Source of the DNA: Massilia sp. erpn
GTDB taxonomy: Bacteria > Pseudomonadota > Gammaproteobacteria > Burkholderiales > Burkholderiaceae_D
Assembly (NCBI RefSeq): GCF_024400215.1
Contig: NZ_CP053748.1
Location: 4,464,001-4,528,000 of the forward strand
Direction of reading: 5' to 3'
Length of the DNA stretch: 64,000 nucleotides
Under the pieces are notes generated by a model. The model had not been told where the DNA came from. It ran no database searches and worked only from the letters and a program-made list of their open reading frames with translations. This document shows positions 7,736 through 17,200 of the stretch, piece after piece (position 1 is the first letter of the stretch; each line of letters opens with the position of its first letter). The translations under genes were made by a program, and so were the position numbers.

Positions 7736-9136
7736 ATGAGTACTGCTAGCCAAGTTCATGCTGTTGTTGGCGTTCATCAAACCGAAGCACTCCTATTTTT
7801 CATCCTGCTGCAACTGACTGTCATCGTGCTGGTGGCGCGGCTGGGTACTGAGCTTGCAGTGCGGGTGGGGCAATCGGCCGTGGTCGGTGAAATCGTCGTC
7901 GGCATTCTGTTGGGGCCGTCGCTGTTTGGTTTGCTTGCCCCAGACCTATTCAGCTATGTTTTCCGCTCCTCGGCGCCGGAGCCGATGCAAATGATGTCGC
8001 AGATAGGATTGGTGTTGTTGATGTTTCAGATTGGCCTGGAGTTTGATTTCGCCCACCTGTCTGAACGCAGCAACCGCAAAGCCGTGGTATGGATCGCCAT
8101 TGCCAGCCTAGTGTTGCCGTTTGCGATTGGCGTATCGTTCGGCTATTTTTCCGCGCCCAGCCTGTCACCTGCGGCCGAGCGGGTCGCCTCCGCACTCTTC
8201 ATGGGCACCGCGTTCTCCATTACGGCGATGCCGGTACTTGGCCGCATCATGATGGAACTCAATTTGACCCGCGCTCCGCTTGGTGTGATTGCGATCAGCG
8301 CTGCCGCCATCAATGATGTGGTCGGCTGGCTGTTGCTGGCCCTGGTGACCGCATTCGCTGTGTCTGATCTCGATGCGCTGAGCTTTTCGTTGAAGGTCGG
8401 TGCCGTGCTGAGTTTTATGCTGTTTTGCTGGATCGTGGTCCGGCCGGTTCTGAAATGGATTTTTCAACGCGCCGACGTGGCCAAAAACGGCATGTCAGCC
8501 AACTTGCTGGGCATCGTGCTGGCCGTGATTTTTTTGGGCGCGATGGCAACCTACCAGCTGGGGATTTTTGCGATTTTCGGTGGCTTCATGATGGGCGTGG
8601 TATTGCATGATCAAGGCGCGTTTGTTGACGCGTGGAAAACGCGTATCAGTCCCTTTGTGATGGTGTTCTTCCTGCCGATTTTTTTCACTTACACCGGCTT
8701 GCGCACCGACATCGGTGGGCTCGACAGTACTGCCGCCTGGGGCTGGTGCGTACTGACGGTCGCGCTGGCGACACTGGGTAAATATGGTGGCGCCTACTTT
8801 GCCGCGCGTATGGCTGGCTTGAGCCGGCACGAAGCGAATGCGATGGGCGTGATGATGAACACGCGCGGCTTGATGGAACTGATCATCATCAATGTCGGCT
8901 ATGACCTGGGCGTGATTTCGCAGCAGACATTTACGATCCTGGTGATCATGGCCATCGTCAGCAACGTGATGACCGGACCTTGCCTGCGGCGCTGGTTGCC
9001 GCGTATGGGGTTGACCGTACCGGCGCGGGCGGAGCGGACCTCTGCCGGGCTTGTTGCGAGCCAGGTCGCCGGTGCCGCCACCGCCGATCCGGTCCTGCTG
9101 GATGGCGCACGCCAGGAGCGTCAACGCGCGCATTGA
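7736..9136 (+). CDS. CPA2-family cation/proton antiporter (KefB/NapA-like)
   Basis: The 466-residue protein is strongly hydrophobic, with about 12-13 predicted membrane segments. It carries family text such as GQSAVVGEIVVGILLGPSL in the N-terminal region, and FLPIFFTYTGLRTD and NTRGLMELIIINVGYDLG in the C-terminal half, typical of Na+(K+)/H+ exchangers. It lacks a C-terminal RCK/TrkA domain. I chose the ATG at 7736 rather than a GTG at 7652, because the conserved helix starts shortly after it and the earlier start abuts an inverted repeat. Its place inside the oxidative island is unexplained; it could offset ion or pH stress or serve self-resistance (inference). Confidence 0.88.
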   Translation: MSTASQVHAVVGVHQTEALLFFILLQLTVIVLVARLGTELAVRVGQSAVVGEIVVGILLGPSLFGLLAPDLFSYVFRSSAPEPMQMMSQIGLVLLMFQIGLEFDFAHLSERSNRKAVVWIAIASLVLPFAIGVSFGYFSAPSLSPAAERVASALFMGTAFSITAMPVLGRIMMELNLTRAPLGVIAISAAAINDVVGWLLLALVTAFAVSDLDALSFSLKVGAVLSFMLFCWIVVRPVLKWIFQRADVAKNGMSANLLGIVLAVIFLGAMATYQLGIFAIFGGFMMGVVLHDQGAFVDAWKTRISPFVMVFFLPIFFTYTGLRTDIGGLDSTAAWGWCVLTVALATLGKYGGAYFAARMAGLSRHEANAMGVMMNTRGLMELIIINVGYDLGVISQQTFTILVIMAIVSNVMTGPCLRRWLPRMGLTVPARAERTSAGLVASQVAGAATADPVLLDGARQERQRAH

Positions 9137-9199
9137 CCGGCGCACCGAATAAGCAGCGTTGACCGGGCTTGCCAGCCATCCTCTCCGGCCGGCTGCAGG

Positions 9200-9275
9200 G
9201 ATAGTGACTTTCGTCATGCCGTTTCGTGACCAACCGCACTTATTGTCGTTTATTTTTTAGATTATATTTGTAGCA
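9200..9275 (+). promoter_or_regulatory. Promoter/activator region of di-iron oxidase operon (copy B)
   Basis: This is the ungapped match to 2615-2690. It keeps GTGACTTT-x-GTCA at 9204-9216, TTTCGTGACCAAC at 9222-9234 and a TATATT -10-like box at 9263-9268. It lies 58 bp upstream of the ATG at 9334. The same regulator probably drives both promoters. Confidence 0.6.
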
Positions 9276-9333
9276 ATGGTTTTATATTTCAGTCTGAAAT
9301 ATATCAATGCAACACTTATTTATGGAGGCATAA

Positions 9334-10347
9334 ATGCAATTGGCAAGTGGGAAATTATCGAAATTGAAGAATCTTGGCGATATGAGTGACGAAGAAAAGG
9401 TTGCGTTGTTAAAATTTTCGTCAGGGAATATCAAGCTGCTGGAAGAATTGGCTCACGATGCATTCCAGAACAAGGGCGGACGGGTGTGGCGGGAAATTCA
9501 GTTTCTCTTGTTTGATTTGAATCTGGCTCTGATGAGCGATGGCTTTGCCGTGGGTACGGCCCGTTCGGAAACAGAGTGGGCCATGCGAAATGCGATCGAG
9601 CGCGTGGAGCAGCAATATCAAACGCAGGAAGAGATCCCGCAAGATCTGCATGACCCGGAAGAATTCCTGGTATGGCTGAAAAAGCGCATCGCTGATCATC
9701 GTGTCAACCATAATCCCTTGTTTAAAATTTTTGATAACGATGACTTAAGCGAAGAAGAGCTGCGCTACTTCCTGGCAAATTACCGGGTCAATATGCAGCG
9801 CTTCCATTTGCATGTTGCCGCTTTCAGTTTGATCGTTCCGTTTGAGATGCGCGAAGAGCTGTACCACAACCTGCATGATGAATTTGGGCAAGGCGATTTC
9901 AGCAAAGCCCATCCGAATCTTTTCGAGCCCTTGATGAACCATTTTGGCGGCGCACGGGACGAGGATGTGAATGCTGAAACCTGCTATCTGCTGAATACCA
10001 AAATTAACCTCTGCTGGTTTGCTGATGGCTTGCTGCACGGGCTGGGCGGCATGGGTGGCCTGGAACTGTCCATTCCTTTGCAGCAGCGGCGTGTTCTGGC
10101 GCATTTGCGGCGCCGCGGTCTGAGTGAAGAGTTGGTGGAATTTTTTGTTGTGCATTGCGAGCTGGATGAGGAGCACGGCGACGGCTGGTTTGCCGCCGGC
10201 ATGCCGCATATGCGTACCCGCGAAGATTTCCAGCGCGTCTTTAATGGCGCAATGCGGATGTTGGAAGCGCGCGCCACGGTGTATGACGGTGTGCTCCAAG
10301 GCATTTTGAATTTCAGAAATGCAAAGCAGGAAGAAATTGCCGCCTGA
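9334..10347 (+). CDS. Heme-oxygenase-like di-iron oxidase (HDO, iron-containing redox enzyme)
   Basis: The 337-residue, all-helical protein has two metal-ligand clusters of the HDO superfamily. The first is HDEFGQGDFSKAHPNLF at about residues 181-197, with Glu183 and His193. The second is H274-x-E276-x-D278-x-x-H281 followed by GDGW. This superfamily, with UndA, BesC and SznF as known members, uses O2 and a di-iron site to cleave C-C bonds, form alkenes or oxidise N. The N-terminal 150 residues are an extension of unknown role. The gene has its own promoter copy and precedes the acyl-activating enzyme, which suggests a fatty-acid- or amino-acid-derived substrate (inference). Confidence 0.82.
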   Translation: MQLASGKLSKLKNLGDMSDEEKVALLKFSSGNIKLLEELAHDAFQNKGGRVWREIQFLLFDLNLALMSDGFAVGTARSETEWAMRNAIERVEQQYQTQEEIPQDLHDPEEFLVWLKKRIADHRVNHNPLFKIFDNDDLSEEELRYFLANYRVNMQRFHLHVAAFSLIVPFEMREELYHNLHDEFGQGDFSKAHPNLFEPLMNHFGGARDEDVNAETCYLLNTKINLCWFADGLLHGLGGMGGLELSIPLQQRRVLAHLRRRGLSEELVEFFVVHCELDEEHGDGWFAAGMPHMRTREDFQRVFNGAMRMLEARATVYDGVLQGILNFRNAKQEEIAA

Positions 10348-10401
10348 CTTAGGCTGAAGGACTTTTGAATACAATCCACAACGCTTAACTACGAGGTAAT
10401 T

Positions 10402-12075
10402 TTGAACCATTCTCACTCACCGCTTTCGCCTGTCACCTTTATTGAGCGAAGTGCCAGGGCTTTTCCGGAAAAAACAGCATTAACTTATCTGGATAAGGCG
10501 ATTAGCTTCAGTAAATTGCTGGACAGGTCACGGCGCCTTGCTCAGGCCTTGTCGCGCTTGCATGTCGAACCCGGCGACAGGGTGGCAGTACTGAGCGAAA
10601 ACAATGTGCACGCGGTGGAGGCTCATTTTGGGATCCCTGGCGCGGGAGCGGTGATCGTGATGTTGAATCCGTGGTTGTCAGCAGCGGATGTCGTCGATCT
10701 GCTGAAATATAGCGGAGCGAAGGTGCTGATTGCGGACAAGAAATCGTTTCAGAAAATTCCTGCCGGCTTGGTGGCGGCCGATACGGATGTAGTAAAAATC
10801 ATGCTGGTTGACGGAATCGAACAACAGCCCGAAGACGGCATCGTGGATTACGAAACCTGCTTGGAAAATGAGGATGGGCATTCATCTCTGGAAAAATTTA
10901 TTAAATCCGAGATGGATCCGATAGCAATTAACTTTACCTCCGGTACGACCGGGCGGCCGAAAGGAGTTACCTATAGCCATCGCGCTGCATATCTTCATGC
11001 AGTCGGACAGGTGATGATGATCGGTTTGCACCGAAACTCACGCTATCTGTGGACCTTGCCCATGTTCCATGTCAATGGTTGGGGTCATATGTGGGCATGC
11101 ATGGCCGTGGGATGCACGCAGTTTGTGCCAGACGTCAGTTTGACGCAAGGAAATTCTGCGGAGTTCATTGAAACAATCCACTTGCGAAAAGTGACCCATT
11201 TGGCCGGCGCACCGCGTTTGGTGCGCTTGCTGGCGGAGGCTCCGGATAAAAATGATTCCTTGCGTGGATTGACGATTGTAACTGGCGGGGCGGCTCCTTC
11301 CACCACATTAATTCAGCAGCTAGAGTTAATTGGGGTCAACCTTATTCATCAATATGGTTTGAATGAAACGCTGGGGCCGTTCGTTGTTTGCGAAGAACAG
11401 GAAGAGTGGAAGTTCTTGTCGCCGGAAGCAAGAGCCAGGATGCGTGCACGGCAGGGAATTCCAGCAATACACGCAGGAACAGGATTGCGTGTATTGGATG
11501 CGAATGGGATCGACGTACCCCATGATGGACGCACTCTCGGAGAGATTGCGATGTCGGGAAATACGGTGGCCCTTGGATATTATAATAATATCGAAGCGAC
11601 ACAGAAGGCGTTTCGCGGAGGACTATTTTACAGCGGAGATATGGCGATAGTCTATCCGGATGGTTTTTTGGAAATCCGGGACCGCATAAAAGACCTGATT
11701 TATGTGGAAACAGAATATGGTTGGGAAAATATTTCGTCTTTGGAAATAGAAAATGTGCTGATCCAGAATGATGCCGTACAGGATGCTGCGGTGGTAGGCG
11801 TGTCAATTGAGATCGATGGCAAGCCGGCTCCTGTGCTGGTCGCGTTCCTGGAAATAAAGGAATCAAAGTCCATCGATGAGAGCGGGATGCGAGATTATTG
11901 TCTCGAGCATTTATCGGTATACAAGCGTCCGCAGGTGTTTTATTTCATTGAATTGCCGAAAACCAATACCGGCAAGGTTAGAAAGGATATTCTGTCAAGG
12001 GCTGCAGTTGAAAAGCTGATCAGCCAACCGATATGGATTGAATCAATGCCGGCAAGCGGTGTTGCAGTTTCATAA
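10402..12075 (+). CDS. AMP-dependent acyl-CoA synthetase / acyl-activating ligase
   Basis: The 557-residue protein shows the ANL superfamily motifs in order: FTSGTTGRPKGVTYSH (A3/P-loop, about residue 175), LPMFHVNGWG, HQYGLNETLGP (A5), YSGDMAIVYPDG (A7), RDRIKDLI (hinge, A8) and PKTNTGKVRKD (catalytic Lys, A10). It most resembles DmdB/AAE-type acyl-CoA ligases. The usual Gly-Gly-Glu-Asn segment after the hinge is replaced by YVETEYGWENIS near residues 434-445, an unusual change near the active-site loop. The start is a TTG at 10402 with GAGG 6 bp upstream. It probably activates the carboxylate handled by the neighbouring oxidase or halogenase. Confidence 0.88.
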   Translation: MNHSHSPLSPVTFIERSARAFPEKTALTYLDKAISFSKLLDRSRRLAQALSRLHVEPGDRVAVLSENNVHAVEAHFGIPGAGAVIVMLNPWLSAADVVDLLKYSGAKVLIADKKSFQKIPAGLVAADTDVVKIMLVDGIEQQPEDGIVDYETCLENEDGHSSLEKFIKSEMDPIAINFTSGTTGRPKGVTYSHRAAYLHAVGQVMMIGLHRNSRYLWTLPMFHVNGWGHMWACMAVGCTQFVPDVSLTQGNSAEFIETIHLRKVTHLAGAPRLVRLLAEAPDKNDSLRGLTIVTGGAAPSTTLIQQLELIGVNLIHQYGLNETLGPFVVCEEQEEWKFLSPEARARMRARQGIPAIHAGTGLRVLDANGIDVPHDGRTLGEIAMSGNTVALGYYNNIEATQKAFRGGLFYSGDMAIVYPDGFLEIRDRIKDLIYVETEYGWENISSLEIENVLIQNDAVQDAAVVGVSIEIDGKPAPVLVAFLEIKESKSIDESGMRDYCLEHLSVYKRPQVFYFIELPKTNTGKVRKDILSRAAVEKLISQPIWIESMPASGVAVS

Positions 12076-12139
12076 GGGCGGTATCTGGGTATTGCAGTCA
12101 AATATACATTTAACTACATCTAATGTAAGGGAGATCGTT

Positions 12140-13462
12140 ATGTTGAAGGCTTTTAAGCGGAAATTTTCTGACCTGCGTTCCTTTGTGGAGGAAAGAAAAC
12201 TGTCCCGCGCTCTGATTGTATTGGCCGGGGTGGGAATGTGCGCCGGCGCCCCGAATGTGCTGGCTGATGATCAAAACGACATCAGTGCAGAAGAGCAGGA
12301 AAGCAAACATGGCGATCGCTATGCAAACTATTTTCTCAGCAGTTTTGGGACAAATCAGTTGATGATGTTCAACGAAAACACGGGTAAATTTAAGAAAATT
12401 GTCTACCCTATCTCGAAGCCCGTTGCTTCCCAGATCGGCTTTGACGGGGATCTTTTTATCCCTTCGTTCGATACGGGCAATGTGTACCGCTTTGATGGTT
12501 TTACCGGTGGTTTCAAGGGGATATTTGTCCGTGGCGGTGAAGGTGGTTTGACCAACCCTTCCGCTCCAAACTTTGGCCCGGATGACCTGATGTATATTGG
12601 CGATTTTGCGACCAATAAGATTCTTCGCTTTGACAAAAACGGGAAATTTGTAGACGTCTTTGCTGACCATGAAACAAGCGGTTTGTCTCAGCCGTATATG
12701 CCGACTTTTGATGCGACGTCTTTTTATATCGCCAGCGGTGGCACTAACAGCATCTTGCGTTGGGACATCAAGACGAAAGAGTTTTTGGGTGCATTTGTTC
12801 CGCCCGGTAGCGGTGGCTTGGTTCACCCGGTAGGACTGGAATTTGGCCCGGATGGGAATCTATATGCCGGTAGCAATGGCACCAATGCGGTTATCCGCTA
12901 TAACGGTAAAACGGGTGAGTTCATCGATGTCTTCGTGCCGCCGGGGACGGGCGGGATCGATAACCCGTTCGCAGTGAGATTTGGCGGACGCAACAGCAAT
13001 TTGTATGTGGTATCCAACAATACCAATGAGGTCATGGAATACGACCGGGTAACCGGCGATTTTATCCGGGTGGTGTCTGATGGTGATTCGAGCGGCCTGA
13101 AGGGCGCCAGGGGGCTTACTTTTACCCCAAGGCCAATTTTCAATGTGGAAGCCAAAGTGGTGGGCGATGCATATAGCCACGGCACGCACTGGATGAAGCA
13201 CATCTCCATCGAGCATATACTCAAGGACTATAGTGACGATTCGCCACGCGTGAAGCTGATCTCAATTGTCTCGTCGGATAAGTATATTGATATCGACAAG
13301 GCTGTCAGGCATGCCGATTTCGGCCGGCCGGATTACAGCTTTGACGTCGATTTTAATAATCGAACCGGCGTTGCCCAGCACTATACGGTGACTTACAGCG
13401 CTTCCAATCGGCACGGCTTGAGCACTATTGCTACGACTGAGATTAACGTTCCTCCACGGTAA
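12140..13462 (+). CDS. Exported NHL-repeat beta-propeller protein
   Basis: The 441-residue protein has a basic N-terminus and a hydrophobic stretch ending near NVLADDQ, which is probably a signal peptide with an unusually long n-region. Repeats of about 45 residues with patterns like PDDLMYIGDFATNKILRFD and PDGNLYAGSNGTNAVIRY at about residues 55-320 are NHL/SMP-30-like blades. The C-terminal 110 residues are a non-repeat domain, possibly Ig-like. The start at 12140 has AAGGGAGAT upstream. It is the last gene before a strong terminator. It pairs with the other exported propeller of the island (3402-5936). A periplasmic binding or lactonase-type role is only a guess. Confidence 0.75.
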   Translation: MLKAFKRKFSDLRSFVEERKLSRALIVLAGVGMCAGAPNVLADDQNDISAEEQESKHGDRYANYFLSSFGTNQLMMFNENTGKFKKIVYPISKPVASQIGFDGDLFIPSFDTGNVYRFDGFTGGFKGIFVRGGEGGLTNPSAPNFGPDDLMYIGDFATNKILRFDKNGKFVDVFADHETSGLSQPYMPTFDATSFYIASGGTNSILRWDIKTKEFLGAFVPPGSGGLVHPVGLEFGPDGNLYAGSNGTNAVIRYNGKTGEFIDVFVPPGTGGIDNPFAVRFGGRNSNLYVVSNNTNEVMEYDRVTGDFIRVVSDGDSSGLKGARGLTFTPRPIFNVEAKVVGDAYSHGTHWMKHISIEHILKDYSDDSPRVKLISIVSSDKYIDIDKAVRHADFGRPDYSFDVDFNNRTGVAQHYTVTYSASNRHGLSTIATTEINVPPR

Positions 13463-13489
13463 TAGCGTCAAACTGATTTGAAGGAAGGA

Positions 13490-13523
13490 GTGCAGTCTAT
13501 CCCGATAAGACTGCACTTTTTTT
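13490..13523 (+). terminator. Rho-independent terminator ending the oxidative island
   Basis: The 9-bp arm GTGCAGTCT (13490-13498) pairs with AGACTGCAC (13508-13516) and is followed by seven T residues (13517-13523). It lies 28 bp after the NHL-protein stop. Confidence 0.9.
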
Positions 13524-13551
13524 GTTTGCTTGCCATGAATGGGGGAGGGCG

Positions 13552-14103
13552 ATGGTCAAGAATGCGGTGGAAATTGAAACTGAGCGTTTGATTCTCAGGC
13601 CGATGGTCCGTGGCGATTTTGAGGGATGGGCATCCCTGATGCGCAATGTGGAAAGTTCGCGCTTTCTTGATGGCCCCCAGTCGCGGGAGGTTGCCTGGCG
13701 GGGTTTTATGGCCATGGCGGGCGCCTGGGCGCTTGAGCGCTGCGGCATGTTTTCCGCCATCGAGAAATCCACTGGCCGCTGGATCGGTCGGGTGGGGCCC
13801 TGGTGCCCGGAGGGATGGCCCGGAACGGAGATCGGTTGGGCGTTTCTGCCTGAAGCTTGGGGCAAGGGTTACGCCACCGAAGGGGCCACGGCGGCAGCGG
13901 ATTGGGCGTTTTCCGAGCTGAATTGGTCTGAAGTCGTGCATGTCATTGCGGTGGACAATTTTGCGTCTCAAGCGGTGGCCCGGAGATTGGGCTCTGTCCT
14001 GCGCGGACCGGGGCGCTTTCCCGAGCCCAGGCAGAACGAGCCCGTGGAGATTTGGGGGCAGACGCGCGAGGAATGGGCGTGCCGAAAGCCGATGCTGCGG
14101 TAG
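13552..14103 (+). CDS. GNAT acetyltransferase (RimJ/RimL type)
   Basis: The 183-residue protein has the RimJ/RimL N-terminal pattern ETERLILRPM-x5-F and the acetyl-CoA loop region IGWAFLPEAWGKGYATEGA, followed by VIAVDNFASQAVARRLG, the usual C-terminal GNAT strand and helix. The ATG at 13552 follows GGGGGAGGG. Return to G+C-rich codon use and the terminator upstream suggest that it is not part of the preceding island. The substrate is unknown. Confidence 0.85.
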   Translation: MVKNAVEIETERLILRPMVRGDFEGWASLMRNVESSRFLDGPQSREVAWRGFMAMAGAWALERCGMFSAIEKSTGRWIGRVGPWCPEGWPGTEIGWAFLPEAWGKGYATEGATAAADWAFSELNWSEVVHVIAVDNFASQAVARRLGSVLRGPGRFPEPRQNEPVEIWGQTREEWACRKPMLR

Positions 14104-14296
14104 GGTTGTTCGCGGGCAGCGCGCCTGTGCCGCGTATACCCCTTTGCCCTGTTTGGGTATTTTAAAAGTTTGTCCAGGAAAGCTAGAAACATTTCCCGAA
14201 AACAAAGATAATTGATATTTTTCAATTTTCCGCAACGTCCAGGCTGGTTGGCTGAAAGTCTTTGTGCGTTGACAATGTTTTCGTGAAAGCTTGTAA

Positions 14297-17200
14297 ATGA
14301 GTGCTGAGCAGGTAGGATTTAACTTCGAGGATAGCAAGGCCAGCGGTGCTGACATTAGTCAACGGGTCGGGGAGCACAAGCTGTCCGTCAGCGCCCACCT
14401 TCGCGGCGATATAAAGCTGGTGACCAGCAGCTACGCGGGCAAGGCGGCCCAAGTCAGCTTCGGACAAGTCAATCTGAAGTCCACTACGGGCGCCGATGGC
14501 GCGGAGGTGCGCGAGACGTTTGCCCTGCGCAGTATCTTTGTCCGTTCCTCCGACGAGCTTGAGACGCTGACCTTCTATATTGCACGGGATGGCAAGATCA
14601 TTGCACAGTATGACCATGAACCCGACGGCCGGGGCGGTCTGATATACGATATCCCTGTGGAGAAGATGCCGTTTGGCGACGAGATCAGCATTCACGCGAC
14701 GCGGAAGGGCGGCGGAATCGCCAATGACTTTCAGGTGGACGAAATCCGTCTGGTTTATCCCGAGGCCAATACGGCGCCGGAATTCCTGTTAGACAGCAAG
14801 GTCCAGGCCGTGCAGAGCGATGAGATCATCGATCTGGCGCCCTGGCTGCAAGTCCGGGACCTGGATCAGGGGCAGCCGCTCACCTGGTCGATCGTGCGCG
14901 GCCCCGAACATGGCAAGCTGGTAATCGACGGCGAGCTGACGGCGCCCAGCGGCGGCGCGGCCATTGGTCCTGCCGGCAAGATCAGCTACCGCCCCGATCA
15001 AGCCGATGTGGGGCGGGACAGCGTTGAAATCGCCGTATCGGATGGCAAAACCACGGTCACGCGCGAGATCAAGATTGACGTCGTTCCCGTCAAGCCGGGC
15101 GCGCCCGACCTTGCCGCGGCCAGCGATACCGGCGAAAAGAACGACGACAATGTGACCGATGCCACGCACCTGACCTTCACCGGCAAGGGCTTTGCCGTCG
15201 ATTCGAATGCTGTGGTTGGCCTTTTCATCGACGCCAACCGGAACGGCAAATACGACCCTGACGATACGGAATTCCTCGGCACGACCAGTATTAAAAACGG
15301 CGCGTGGACCTTTGACAAAGTGGATGTCAGCAAGCTCAAGGATGGCAGTTATACAGTCGCTGCGATGACCGGCGCGGACCGGGGCGATTTATTCAGCGAC
15401 TTCAGTGACGAGCTGGTGGTGACGATCGCCCGCCTGCCCGTCGCCGGCGGCATCAAGTTTGCGAGCGACAGTGGCCGCAGCCCGAACGATCTGATTACCA
15501 AGGAAGCCAAGCAAACCATCAGCGCCACGCTCAGCAAGGCACTGCCGGCCGGCGGCAAGCTGATGGCGTCCCTGGACGGTGGCGCGCATTGGGTCGATGT
15601 CAGCGACAAGGTCAGCGGCACGGCGCTGGTGTGGAAGGATGTGACCCTGAGCGGCAGCAATACGCTGCAATTCCAGGTCGCGCAGGACGGCGACAGCGGC
15701 ATGCTGGTGTCGCGCGCTTACAAGGTACTGACCGAAGCGCCCAAATGGCAGGTGCAGGACCTGAAGCTCGATATGCCGAAGTACCAGGCCACGGCCAAGG
15801 ATCCCGTCTTCGTCAAAGGCCAGGATCTCAAGCTGGAGCTGGTGCTGAAAGAGGCGTCCAAGCCGGGCGAGGTGTGCGAAGTCTCGGTCGATGGCGGCGT
15901 GCACTGGACGCTGGCAACCCAGGCCGAGCCGGGCAAATGGACCATCGGCCAGCTGCCGCTGCTGAAGGATGGCGGCACGCTGCTGGTGCGTGCAAGCGAC
16001 GAGGCGGGCAATTCGACCGAATTGTTGAAACAGGCCTACGTGTTGGACAAGGGCGGCCCCCAGGTCAGTGCGATCGCGCTGGACGGCGAGGTCAAGGAAG
16101 GCGCCAGCGAATTCAAATTGAAAGTGAAGATCAGCGATGGCGCTGGTGCCGGTTTTTCGGAAAACGCGGACTTGCAAGGGCTGTTTGGCATCAGGAATGA
16201 AAAAGGCGAGGTGCTGACGCTGCTGCGTCCGCCGGTGATCGAGGCCTTCAATGGCAAGGAAATGAGCGCCACCCTGGTGTTCGCCGTGCCTGGCGGGAAA
16301 TGGGTGGAAGCCCAGCACGGTGGCAATTACCAGGTCTTCCTGCGGCCGGCGGTCTTCCAGGACCACGTCGGCAATTTTGTGGAAGGCAAGGAGCTGGCCC
16401 AGACCCTGCGCATCGGCAAAGTGGCGCCTGAACCAAAACCTGAGCCGGTGCCGCCACCGGTGCTGGTGGATGGCGTGCCTGTTACCAAAACCACGTCGAA
16501 CGACGCCGCGACCGGCACCACCACTTCCACCGTGACCGTGCCGACCGTGACGGCCAGCCGTCAGGACGACAGCAAGACCCCGAACAAAGGCCTGGCCGAT
16601 ATCGCGCTGGACGTCGCCAGCGGCGGCCGCGAAGCCAGGCTGACCGTCAGCCTGCCGGTGGGCGCTGGCCTGGGCGCGGAAGGTTCGACCACGCTGCTGA
16701 GCAAGGAGCAGGCCCTGTTGGACCTGATCCGCCGCATCGAACAGAAGACCGATGCCGCGTCGTCCACGCAGAAGGACATGAAAGGCCAGGGCACATCCTT
16801 CCTCGATGCCCTGGGCAAGGACGTGACGGTGCTCAGCAAAACGATTACGCCAACCCTGGTGGCCGGCGCCGATCTGAAGCAGCCGATCCTGATCAATGGC
16901 AGCTCGACCACGCCAGCGGGCGGCGGCGCGAACAGCACCGCGATTGGCCTGGTGATCGACACCAGCCAGCTGGCCAAGGGCGCCGTGCTGCAGCTGAATA
17001 ATGTGGACTTTGCTGCCATCGTTGGCGCAGCGACCCTGCGCGGCGGCGATGGCCGCAACTATGTGGTGGGCGACAACGCCAGCCAGAACATCTTCCTTGG
17101 CGCCGATGACGATGTGCTCAAAGGCGGCGGCGGCAACGATATCCTGGGCAGCGCGGGCGGCAACGACATCCTCGATGGCGGCGCTGACAACGACTTCCTG

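Noticed and set aside
14269..14297. TTGACA with a TGTAAA box 17 bp downstream, a consensus-like promoter before the RTX gene
   Set aside because: The -10-like box ends on the A of the chosen start codon, so transcription would begin inside the gene. Either the true start is further downstream or the match is chance, so I did not annotate it.
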